NCBI GenBank assembly: GCA_030737835.1
Contig: JAUJYN010000064.1
Coordinates: forward strand, 1-64,000
Length of the DNA stretch: 64,000 nucleotides
Direction of reading: 5' to 3'
DNA from: Acorus gramineus
Lineage: Eukaryota > Streptophyta > Magnoliopsida > Acorales > Acoraceae
Of the stretch, positions 27,001 to 33,889 are shown in pieces; the stretch's first letter is position 1; every line of letters starts with the position of its first letter. The notes beneath the pieces were generated by a model. The model searched no databases. It was not told the DNA's origin and saw nothing but the letters and a program-made list of their open reading frames with translations. Both the position numbers and the translations under genes were made by a program.

Positions 27001-28499
27001 ATTTCCAGATGTTGATTAAACTTTAATATATAATCAATTTTGAAGTCCTATTTTTCACTACAAACAAAACAACAAAAAAGTACATCCAAGTAAGTCAGTT
27101 TTCAAAGGAACTATTATGTAATGTACATAACAGGTTTGTTCAGATCATGAATTTGAAGGAAACTGGTAGCAATCACATTAGAAAAACAATTTTTTAATGT
27201 TGAAATATTGCAAGAGAATAAATAGAAACCATAATTTATTGCAACAACTGCCTCATTTTTCACCCCATTCCAAAATCTAATAACAACATTGTATTCCCTA
27301 TCTGCACTTAATTCTTTTCTTCATGTGAAATGAGTTAAGAACATATACCCCACAACTGAGACAAATTCTATAGAATAAATAATTCCTAAAAAAAACACTT
27401 CCATGCATACTGTTAGGCACGAGGTCTTTGGATTGACACAAATGCGGAAGATAAATTGGCTGGAAGCATAGCAGGAGGATGTGTCTTGTAAGTTAAATCT
27501 TTCTACTCTTTTAATTGATGATACAGAAAGGGACTCAACATAGCAAAGAGACATAAAAAGATCTGGGATGTCAAATAATCATTGAAGATGAGGGTTGTTT
27601 ATTGTCACGTGGTGCAGGAAACATGATATGCAAACGAACCCATTCTCCGGTTTTACATTCTGCCACAGGGCACCAATTGTTCCAAATCCCTGACTCGGCT
27701 AAGGGCCAATACATGCACATTTTGATTAATACCAACAACACACCAACCATGTGATTTCTTCTCTTTTGTGAATTCTTTCTTCTATTATCATGTATTCCCT
27801 TATATAGTCTGCCCGTTCTAATAAAATTGGTGGACACTACACTTCATAAATCTATCGTATACGCAAGCACAATAAATACTTTTCTTTTTCTTTTCAACAC
27901 CCAGATCACTCATTCATAGAATATATACAAAAGGTACGCACAAATCAATTACTAAAAGAAGAGACATACAATCTTGTCGACGTAATCCTTGATGAGGCCA
28001 TTCTTGTCCCCGATCTCCGCATCCTTCAGCTCCACCAACTCCAGGAGCTGCCTCTTGGACTTGTGGAGCTCCGAAACCTCGACGGACAACCTCTCAATCT
28101 CACCATCCTTTTCAATCTAAAAAAAAAAAGAAGAATAAAATCAGCCCCCCCCCCCCCCCAACAAAACGAAAACGGGAGTAAGTGAAACCCTAACCCTACC
28201 GTCTGGAGACGGAGCTGGTGGTTCTCGGCCTGGAGGTTCGCGAGGTCGGCGAGGCGCTGATCGAGGGAGGCGGAGAGGTCGGACTTCAGGGACTCGAGGC
28301 GGGAGTAATCGGAGGACAGGGAGAGGTACCTCTGCTCAAGGAGGGAGGAGGTCTGCTCGGAAGTGATGGAGGCCGCCTCGGCCTGGGCCCTCGCCGTCTC
28401 GAGCTGCACCTGGAGGTCCCTTATGAACCCGTCCGCCCTCTCCGCCACCGCCGGAGGGTCGAGGAGGCGGAGCTCCTCTTCGGTGATGAAGAGCGGCAT
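45..28499 (-). CDS. NUA: Nuclear pore anchor / TPR-like nuclear basket protein (3' part outside window)
   Basis: The product is a plant homologue of Tpr/Mlp, the long coiled-coil protein of the nuclear basket. From family knowledge it anchors at the inner face of the nuclear pore and acts in mRNA export and in SUMO homeostasis with the ESD4 protease; Arabidopsis mutants flower early. The sequence supports 35 exons that join in one continuous frame with 3624 nt of coding sequence (about 1208 residues). The start is Met-Pro-Leu-Phe at 28499, as in Arabidopsis NUA. Recognisable blocks in order are [13 protein letters not shown] (exon 1), [12 protein letters not shown] (exon 2), [10 protein letters not shown] (exon 4), [15 protein letters not shown] (exon 7), [15 protein letters not shown] (exon 10), [15 protein letters not shown] (exon 15), [11 protein letters not shown] (exon 18), [18 protein letters not shown] (exon 22) and [11 protein letters not shown] (exon 35). 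The protein is almost wholly heptad-like and rich in E, K, L, Q and R. The Arabidopsis protein is about 2090 residues, so roughly 40% lies beyond base 1. No frameshift or stop was seen in the exons. Confidence 0.94.
204..1075 (-). other. NUA intron 34, no recognised element
   Basis: This is an AT-rich intron of 872 bp between exons 34 and 35. I saw no coding remnant, repeat pair or RNA gene in it. Confidence 0.6.
2118..2640. mobile_element. Possible decayed DNA transposon with degenerate ends
   Basis: The segment begins with CCTAGGAAGCACGAACAC and ends near GTGTCTATGCACCATAG, which is a weak inverted match of the same end. Inside, words such as GGACATG and GTGTCTATG recur on both strands. 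The ends resemble those of old plant DNA elements, but the match is poor and no target-site duplication is certain. Confidence 0.3.
2932..3206. mobile_element. MITE-like inverted-repeat element
   Basis: The two halves are near-complementary over about 85-110 bp: the left arm starts GGGTTTTTTATTTTTTAGTCC at 2932 and the right arm ends with its complement, AAATAAAAAAACCC, at 3206. Shared inner words include ATATGATTTAGTGATCGATC and its complement at 3150-3175. The total length of 275 bp with no coding capacity fits a miniature inverted-repeat transposable element. I could not identify a convincing target-site duplication, so the superfamily is open. Confidence 0.75.
3981..4065. repeat. Partial duplication of NUA exon 33 and its splice acceptor
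   Basis: About 27 bp starting at 3981 (AACTCTTGTATTGTCTCAG...) recur from 4034. In transcript orientation the upstream copy (4034-4065) carries its own TATAG/GTT acceptor followed by the exon start. Splicing to it would read V-S-S-I and then a stop. Confidence 0.8.
4013..6282 (-). other. NUA intron 32, contains a LINE fragment
   Basis: This 2.27-kb intron contains a LINE piece at about 4400-5470 (separate entry). The flanks are AT-rich with poly-A and poly-T runs and nothing else recognised. Confidence 0.7.
4400..5470 (-). mobile_element. LINE (non-LTR retrotransposon) fragment, endonuclease region
   Basis: Read on the minus strand, 5300-5340 encodes WCVMGDFNV, the conserved block of the endonuclease-exonuclease-phosphatase domain of plant L1-type LINEs. 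It is followed by [17 protein letters not shown]. Downstream come RFTLS..., a segment resembling LDRFL..WEEPFP in shifted frames, and at 4500-4700 a connector region with [22 protein letters not shown] and [14 protein letters not shown]. Several stops and frameshifts break it. Its orientation is the same as NUA. The reverse-transcriptase core and both element ends are missing. Confidence 0.75.
7338..7987 (-). other. NUA intron 27, no recognised element
   Basis: This is 650 bp of AT-rich intron sequence. I saw no coding remnant or repeat structure. Confidence 0.6.
8312..9106 (-). other. NUA intron 25, no recognised element
   Basis: This is 795 bp of AT-rich intron sequence with no coding remnant or inverted repeat that I could find. 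Confidence 0.6.
9879..12554 (-). other. NUA intron 20, long AT-rich intron
   Basis: This 2.7-kb intron contains a perfect 37-bp tandem duplication (10024-10097) and a long G run near 12113-12129. No transposon protein remnant was recognised. Confidence 0.65.
10024..10097. repeat. Perfect 37-bp tandem duplication
   Basis: The unit beginning AGATAATCAGACAAAATAG occurs at 10024-10060 and again, without mismatch, at 10061-10097. The identity of the copies suggests a recent event. Confidence 0.95.
13089..13175 (-). other. NUA intron 17 with a non-canonical GC donor
   Basis: Exon 17 ends after the codons for SLHSS at 13176 and the intron begins GCAAGT instead of GTAAGT. The acceptor at 13089-13090 is AG, followed by [10 protein letters not shown]. 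The junction reproduces the conserved family sequence [14 protein letters not shown]. The nearest GT (four bases inside) would shift the frame. GC-AG introns are a known minor class that usually keeps a strong donor consensus, as here. Confidence 0.85.
13290..13802 (-). other. NUA intron 16, no recognised element
   Basis: This is a 513-bp intron without any element I could identify. Confidence 0.55.
14155..14696 (-). other. NUA intron 14 with a hairpin
   Basis: This 542-bp intron carries the inverted repeat at 14254-14333. Otherwise it is AT-rich, with repeated words such as TATGAAAGT.A.AAT. Confidence 0.6.
14254..14333. repeat. Perfect 23-bp inverted repeat (hairpin)
   Basis: The arms at 14254-14276 (TAAGATTCCATAAATAAG...) and 14311-14333 are perfect complements separated by 34 bp. 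The 80-bp structure could be a very small MITE or a foldback scar. It lies in NUA intron 14. Confidence 0.85.
14774..14851. repeat. Perfect 39-bp tandem duplication filling NUA intron 13
   Basis: The unit starting CAAATTTGTCAAAGAAC is present at 14774-14812 and 14813-14851 with no difference. The two copies make up most of the 112-bp intron 13, so the intron was shorter before the duplication. Confidence 0.95.
14982..16128 (-). other. NUA intron 12, no recognised element
   Basis: This is 1.15 kb of AT-rich intron. No coding remnant or repeat pair was recognised. Confidence 0.55.
16178..18735 (-). other. NUA intron 11 with a long pyrimidine tract
   Basis: This 2.56-kb intron contains a C run near 17269 and a CT-rich block at 17340-17585. 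No transposon protein remnant was seen. Homopolymer A runs lie at 18416-18427 and 18719-18730. Confidence 0.6.
17265..17585. repeat. C run and CT-rich low-complexity tract
   Basis: A run of C at 17268-17279 is followed by about 245 bp almost entirely of C and T (17340-17585) in CTCTCC and TCTCTC patterns. On the gene's strand it is a polypurine (GA) tract. Short open frames through it are compositional artefacts. Confidence 0.9.
19240..20221 (-). other. NUA intron 9, no recognised element
   Basis: This is 982 bp of AT-rich intron. A short partial duplication (ATTATGAAGCTTTAATT near 19727 and 19758) is visible; nothing else was recognised. Confidence 0.55.
20858..24725 (-). other. NUA intron 6, largest intron, contains a LINE
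   Basis: This 3.87-kb intron holds a truncated LINE (21650-23240), a T run at 21119-21134, a C/A run at 21281-21309 and a T20/G-rich run at 24380-24426. The sequence after the last run, ending in a degenerate AATTTTATTAATCAAAGTGGGG, resembles LINE 3'-end sequence. Confidence 0.7.
21650..23240 (-). mobile_element. Truncated LINE, reverse-transcriptase C-terminal half and zinc-binding end
   Basis: On the minus strand, 23090-23165 encodes [18 protein letters not shown], matching the QGDPLSP motif of non-LTR reverse transcriptases. About 22,470-22,600 gives pieces like [12 protein letters not shown] and [13 protein letters not shown], which correspond to the usual GGLGI..LK..N.ALLAKW block. The part at 21,690-22,300 runs open for about 205 codons and includes [13 protein letters not shown], typical of the zf-RVT region at the LINE C-terminus. 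Frameshifts and stops separate the blocks and the 5' half is absent, as in 5'-truncated LINEs. Orientation matches the host gene. Confidence 0.8.
25180..25952 (-). other. NUA intron 3, possible LINE or SINE tail
   Basis: This 773-bp intron contains TTTTTTTGGAATAGAAGG followed by GTCACTAGGATTTATTAATAA at about 25711-25750, which looks like the reverse complement of a retroposon 3' end with a poly-A tail. No coding part is attached. Confidence 0.4.
26052..27969 (-). other. NUA intron 2, no certain element
   Basis: This is a 1.9-kb AT-rich first-half intron. The stretch 27410-27840 has a different texture: it starts TGTTAGGCACGAGG, and a TATATAAGGGAATAC motif lies on the minus strand near 27795. 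It could be a solo LTR, but I found no second copy or clear target duplication. Confidence 0.4.
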
Positions 28500-28604
28500 C
28501 GCCGCGTGTTGTTGGCTCTGGTTTGTTCAAAATGGTGATGGACGTCGCGAAATGGGAATGAGAAGAGTCTCTAGGGCTTGTCGAGAGTAGAACGTTTTGT
28601 TTTT
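28500..28604 (-). promoter_or_regulatory. 5' leader of NUA, cut off from its upstream DNA by the MULE
   Basis: Only 105 bp separate the NUA start codon from the left end of the Mutator-like element. No TATA box is evident in this short stretch, so it is probably untranslated leader. The original upstream sequence should resume at 37563, on the far side of the transposon. Transcription of NUA in this haplotype would need either the element's terminal region or read-through from beyond it. Confidence 0.6.
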
Positions 28605-28651
28605 GGGTGCGTCTAACCCCACCAACCATTTTGCTCTCCCCCCCAACCACC
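28605..28651 (+). repeat. MULE left terminal inverted repeat
   Basis: These 47 bp begin GGGTGCGTCTAACCCCACCA and continue through CTCTCCCCCCCAACCACC. They match the reverse complement of 37516-37562 except at position 21 (A against G). Homology stops sharply after the TIR. Confidence 0.92.
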
Positions 28652-29502
28652 CAAATAATAAAACATACGATGTGTTTTTTCTTTTTTATGATTAACCCCA
28701 CCAATGAACCCCTCCCCACCAACTCAAAAATATGTGAATGCCATCCCCACCAACTGAATCCAAATAAAACCCCCAAACACATGCCCTCTCTCTCCCCGCC
28801 CATTTATCTACCGTCGACCGCAACGTCCGCCATCGACATCCCCGGCCGGGCAGTGTACTTCCTCCGGTGACACCCCGAAGACCTTCCAACGATCCTCATT
28901 GATTCTCACGAGTGCAAATAGATGCTCTAACTTGAAAGAATCACTTTGGTGAGTATCCATTCTTCATTGTTTGATTTTTTTAAATTTGTTTGTGTTTTCT
29001 TGTGGATATGGTGGCATGGGTGGTGATTGTTGAGATTTTTGTTGCAATGGTCATGTTTGTATTTTTAGGGTTTAGGGTTATGGTAGTAGTGATGGTGTTA
29101 GAGGTGGTTCTATTTGTATGTCATTGTGTAGGACATTTATACGTGATTGGTGGTGATTATGATAGTGTTGATGGCCATGGATATGTGTGGTTTTATAGTT
29201 TGTTTGAGTGATATGCCATATGTGTGGTTTGGATGATATGCCATGTATTGGTTGGGATGGTTGTGGTTTGCGGTAGTATTGGATGGTGATGTTCGATGGG
29301 ATAGTGGTCATGGTGTTGTAGGTGGCATTTATAGGGGTATTGGTGGTGTTTGGTCATAGTTTTATTCATTAAACATGTGTCATTGTGCCTTTACATACCA
29401 TTCATGTTAATTTGTTTATCAATGAAATATTCACACAGGTATTGAAATGATAGAGCTATGATCAACCGTTGATTTGTAGAACCACCACAAGTGCTTTGAA
29501 GT
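28652..29502 (+). other. MULE left subterminal non-coding region
   Basis: About 850 bp lie between the left TIR and the first proposed transposase codon. The part 28,960-29,350 is rich in G and T on the plus strand (GGTGGT-like words). Short open frames here have no recognisable similarity. The transposase promoter is expected in this stretch, but no clear TATA box could be assigned. Confidence 0.6.
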
Positions 29503-32402
29503 ATGAATAAAGAGGTTAGTCTTTATGCTTCCGTAGATATATTCTTCATAGACTCATAATTCAAAAAAATAATGACATGTTTATTGTATTTTCAGAAGTA
29601 TCTAATACCATTTGTTGAAGATGCCGAGGAGTCCATCCCCAACACGATGGAGGCCATGTCCAATGATGCGATCACCAACATTGACACCACCGAGCATTTC
29701 TCCACACCCTTGGTAATGTTAACGATGACTCCACTTCCTTGGTAACATGTTATGATGAAATGTGTAGCCATATAATATAGGAGGTGACATGAATGTAATG
29801 GATATTATCATTCTTTCAGGTCTTTGACACCCGAGCTGAACTAATTGATTGGGTCAAACGTGTTGGTAGAAACATTGGTGTCATAGTAGTCATTGGCCGG
29901 TCGGAAACCTCAAACCCTCGTAGATCAGCACGAGTGGATCTAATATGTGAGAGAGGAGGGGAATACGACGGTAAACCAAGAAAAAAGGACGTCAAGAAGA
30001 AGGATATAAAGAAGTGTTGAACCGGTACAAAGAAGTGTGGTTGTCTATTCAAGCTACGTGCTATTGAACACTCAGAGAGATGGTCGTTGAGAGTTCTATG
30101 TGGTATACACAATCATTCCCTCATCGTCAACTTCGAGGGCCACTCATTTGCTGGGAAGCTTCTAGAGGAGGAATACACTGTGCTAGAGGGAATGTCAGTG
30201 AGCGGCATGCGTCCTCGCGATATTCTAACGCACTTGAAGAATAGAGATCCCACCAATGTCAGTTCAATAAAGAATGTATATAACGCACGAACAAAATTAC
30301 GACTTCGAGAAACATGTGGGCGTACACAGATGCAACAGCTGATGAAGTTGATTTATGAGCATGGTTATATTGAACGACATCGAGTGGAAGATGAAGATGA
30401 GGTTGTGTCAGAGATCTTTTTTGTGCATCCCACTTCCATTCAACTAGTGAGAGCATTCCCTCTTGTGTTTATGATTGATGCTACTTACAAGACCAACAGA
30501 TACAGGTTACCACTCTTAGAGATAGTGGGAGTGACTTCGACGGGGAGGACATTTGCTGCTGCGTTTGTATATTTGCGGGCAGAGAAAGAAGAGAATTACA
30601 CATGGGCGATGGAGTGCTTCAAATCACTCTTCGATGGATCCCCCTCCCCAAAGGTAATCATAACAGATCATGAGGTCGGTCTAATGAATGCTATATCTGT
30701 GGTATTTCCATCGACTGTGAACCTCCTTTGTCGTGTGCACATAGAAAAGAATGTGGTGAAAAACTGTAGAAAATCGTTTGAAGACGTAGAAACATGGAAC
30801 AGATTTATGGGGGCATGGGCTGAAGTGATGAAGGCAATGACAGAGGTTGATTTCTGTAGAAAATTGCAACGCCTAGAGAATGAATTCATTGGTTATCCAA
30901 AAGTGATTTCATACTTGAAAGCAACTTGGTTGGATAAGCATCGTGAAAGGTTTGTCTCTGCATGGATTGACAGACATATGCACCTTGGTAACACATCCAC
31001 AAATCGCGTAGAGAGTCACCATGCTAAGCTGAAGAGACATTTGCAAACATCGGTTCACAATTTCGTGAGCTCCTGGCGAACCATCCATAATCTCTTGGAG
31101 TTGCAATTTTCTGATATAAGGGCCTCCTTCGAGGAGAGCCTAACAAAAATCCCTCACAGGTATCGAGGGTGTCTGTACCAGGACCTTGTGGGCGTAGTCT
31201 CTATATATTCCCTTCAGAAGCTACAGAACGAGATACAGGCGAGTGATGGAGTTGGCCCAGATAGCACAATTTGTGATCATGCAGTGTATACAACTTGTGG
31301 ACTACCGTGCGCCCATATGATTGGTGAATACAAGCAAGAAGGTAGATCAATACCCATTGCTGCAATTCACCCATTTTGGCGAAAGCTTGGGATAACTCCA
31401 TTCATTGATGACTTCACCGACTCGGTTGACATCGGCCCAGAAATTGAGATGCTCCTCAAACGATTCACTCATGGGAACATTGTCCAACAAAAAGAGATTA
31501 AAAAATATTTGAAAAAATTGAGTGATCCATCTGCCACGCTCCTTTTAGAGCCAACTGCTAAGGTGAACACAAGAGGCCGGAAGAAAAATGGAAAGCAAAG
31601 AGCAAAAGCATTAATAGAAGAATCAACCAAAAGATCTCCAAGTGGTTTTGAGTATGTTCTTCAGTCAATTGAGCAATCAAAGAAAGTTGATACAGTTATT
31701 AGCGAGAAGGGCTCACAATTGAACCCTGATACCATACGACCGAAGATGGCAGTGCAAAGGGGAAGGGTTCTTCGGAATCGAAACATCGAAAGCGAGAAAT
31801 ACATTGCTGAATTCCCCCCTTTCCTATCCCCATTCATAAGAAACGTATATGACGTTATCGGGGATGGTCATTGTGGATTTCGGGTGATTGCATCCTTTTT
31901 GGGCATGTCAAACGATGGTTGGAGGGATGTTAGGAATGATCTCCTGTTTGAGATCGAGCAACACGAAGAACAGTATGCAAGGGTGTTCTATGGATTGGAT
32001 CGTGTGGATGAGGTGAAGAGGACTCTGCGTTGTCAATCTTCAGTGGCCGATAGAGAGCATTGGATGTCTATGCCTGACATGGGATTTGTGATCGCCTCCT
32101 GTTACAAAATTGTGGTTGTACATATTTCAAAACATCAATGTCTGACATTCTTCACACTAAGAGATCCTCCACCTCCAATTAGTGCCCACCGAATCCTACC
32201 AATTGGTTATGTAAATGGATGTCACTTCGTTGGTTTGGATTTCACACCAGATGCTCCGTTGCCTCCTGCGGCAAGATCATGGGATCGGTTTCGTCTTGAC
32301 GTGGCAAGTGCATGGATAACGCCATATAGTGAAAGAATTGATCGATTCAAAGCTCTAGCAGGGACTGACATAGCAATGGCCGATGTTGTTGATATTGACT
32401 AG
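29503..32402 (+). CDS. MULE transposase with FAR1-type, SWIM and OTU protease domains; one internal stop
   Basis: Proposed exons are 29503-29514, 29596-29712 and 29820-32402, all joined in phase 0 with GT-AG introns. Exon 3 starts VFDTRAELIDWVKRVGRNIG, followed by CERGGEYDGKP and TGTKKCGCLFKLRA, the FAR1/MuDR-type zinc-binding DNA-binding domain. A TGA at 30018-30020 interrupts it between KKC and TGTKK, where a CGA (Arg) would fit. From Met 30087 the frame is open for 771 codons. In that numbering the MULE DDE residues are D131 (MIDATYK), D194 (ITDHE) and E309 (NRVES). A SWIM zinc finger has C396, C404, C408 and H410. An OTU cysteine-protease domain has D593/C596 (GDGHC) and H713 (GCHFVG). 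The first two parts would cut and paste the element; the OTU part, by family, removes ubiquitin. The stop suggests a broken or N-terminally shortened protein. Confidence 0.85.
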
Positions 32403-32412
32403 GCTGGCCTAC

Positions 32413-32526
32413 CATTTTGTATAGACAGTGTAAAGTCACATAGTGTGACTCATTTTGTATACACAGTGTAAAGTCACATAGTGTGACTCATTTTGTATAG
32501 ATAGCCTAAATGTCATATAATGTGAC
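32413..32526. repeat. Three 38-bp tandem repeats just after the transposase stop
   Basis: The unit CATTTTGTATAGACAGTG... occurs at 32413-32450, almost identically at 32451-32488, and in diverged form from 32489. It starts 11 bp downstream of the transposase stop codon, so it lies in the 3' untranslated region. Each unit holds the near-palindrome AGTCACATAGTGTGACT. Confidence 0.9.
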
Positions 32527-32654
32527 TGATTTTGTAAAGTGTAAATGAATCTGAATGTTCTGGGTTTGTGGTATATAATTCACTTATGTGCAACTGGATA
32601 TGTTTAGATTCATGTTAGAAATGGGTTGATTCTTGGGGGCAAAAATTTATAAGT

Positions 32655-33655
32655 CTGACAATCCATTCGACAGGCCTTTCGTCGACCTGGGAAACACTGG
32701 TCGACCAAACACCCGTCGAATTAACTGTCAGAATCGAAGTATGTTCTGACATTCTGCTCGACAGACCTTCTGTCGACCTGGGCCATACAGGTCGACAGAA
32801 CCCTTGTCGATGCACCAAACAGAACCAAAAACATGTTCTGTCATTTACTTCGACAGACATACCGTCGACCTGGGACATATAGATCGACAGATTCCCTGTC
32901 GAAACACCAAACAGAACCAACTCATTTCTTCCAGTGTGCTCGACAGACCTTCGGTCGACCTGGGCAGTACAGGTCGACAGAAGCCCTGTCGATACACCAA
33001 ACAGTAGCAACCCATTTCTGACATTTCGCTCGACAGACCTTTTGTCGACCTGGGATATCCTGCTCGACAGAATCCCTGTCGATACACCAAACAGAACCAA
33101 CCCATTTCTGACATTGGGCTCGACAGACCTTTTGTCGACCTGGGCTATCCTGCTCGACAGAATCCCTGTCGATACACCAAACAGAACCAACCCATTTCTG
33201 ACATTGGGCTCGACAGACCTTTTGTCGACCTGGGTTATACTGCTCGACAGAACCCATGTCGATACACCAAACAGAACGAACCCATTTCTGACATTGGGCT
33301 CGACAGACCTTCGGTCGACCTGGGTTATACTGCTCGACTGAAGCCCTGTCGATAGACCAAACAGTAGCAACCCATTTCTGACATTCGGTTCGACAGACCT
33401 TTTGTCGACCTGGGTTATATAGCTCGACATAACCCCTGTCGATACACCAAACAGAACCAACCCATTTCTGACATTCGGCTCGACAGACCTTTTGTCGACC
33501 TGGGTTATATAGCTCGACAGAACCCCTGTCGATACACCAAACAGAACCCACTGATGTTGTCATTCACCTCCACAGACCTTCTGTCGACCTGGGGTGCATA
33601 TGTTGACAAAAGCCTTGTCGATTCACCAAACAGAACCAAAACTGTTGTCATTCAC
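32655..33655. repeat. Array of about eleven 90-bp repeats with GTCGA palindromes
   Basis: Units start with CGACAGACC at 32668, 32759, 32851, 32941, 33031, 33121, 33211, 33301, 33391, 33481 and about 33571, giving a strict 90-bp period in the middle and more divergence at both ends. Each unit has two short hairpins: TCGACA-N7/8-TGTCGA and TCGACAG-N5-CTGTCGA. Because 90 is a multiple of three and the unit lacks stops in several frames, long open frames run through it on both strands. The array lies exactly between the convergent 3' ends of the two MULE genes. Confidence 0.96.
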
Positions 33656-33889
33656 CACAATATGTTGACACTCCAATTATGACAAAGATATAAATAACTG
33701 GTACATTTATCACACTTCAACATTCAACGATTCATAACATTAAACATTCAGTGTTCAGAAGTTCAAGAGAGGCTATTTTACAAGATCTTCACTCACAAAC
33801 ATGTACTGATTCTTTAGTTTTCCCAACAAGAAAAAAGAAATTTTCTGATTGGGGCACATGGATTGACTGTACTTTGAATCATTCTTCGG

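Larger units (their letters stand above)
45..28499 (-). other. NUA: Exon map of the NUA gene (35 coding exons, transcript order)
   Basis: Exons were placed by frame continuity, homology and splice sites. 1: 28200-28499; 2: 27970-28116; 3: 25953-26051; 4: 25051-25179; 5: 24876-24968; 6: 24726-24791; 7: 20768-20857; 8: 20605-20682; 9: 20222-20346; 10: 19140-19239; 11: 18736-18828; 12: 16129-16177; 13: 14878-14981; 14: 14697-14765; 15: 14011-14154; 16: 13803-13907; 17: 13176-13289; 18: 13010-13088; 19: 12736-12791; 20: 12555-12628; 21: 9776-9878; 22: 9555-9689; 23: 9387-9485; 24: 9252-9293; 25: 9107-9160; 26: 8132-8311; 27: 7988-8035; 28: 7287-7337; 29: 7070-7135; 30: 6919-6993; 31: 6500-6684; 32: 6283-6385; 33: 3896-4012; 34: 1076-1168; 35: 45-203. 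All introns are GT-AG except intron 17 (GC-AG). Split codons occur at junctions 9/10, 12/13, 18/19, 20/21 and 31/32, and each restores the frame. Confidence 0.9.

Noticed and set aside
28336-28803. 155-codon minus frame across the NUA start and MULE end
   Set aside because: It overlaps NUA exon 1 in another frame and runs through the transposon border; no similarity.
32615-33563. Open frames of 281, 213 and 135 codons across the 90-bp repeats, on both strands
   Set aside because: The repeat length is a multiple of three and the unit lacks stops in several frames, so open frames are automatic; no domain is recognisable and they lie between two real gene ends.
32655-33655. Regular repeat array that could be read as CRISPR
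   Set aside because: The whole 90-bp unit repeats with no unique spacers, and the surroundings are plant nuclear DNA.
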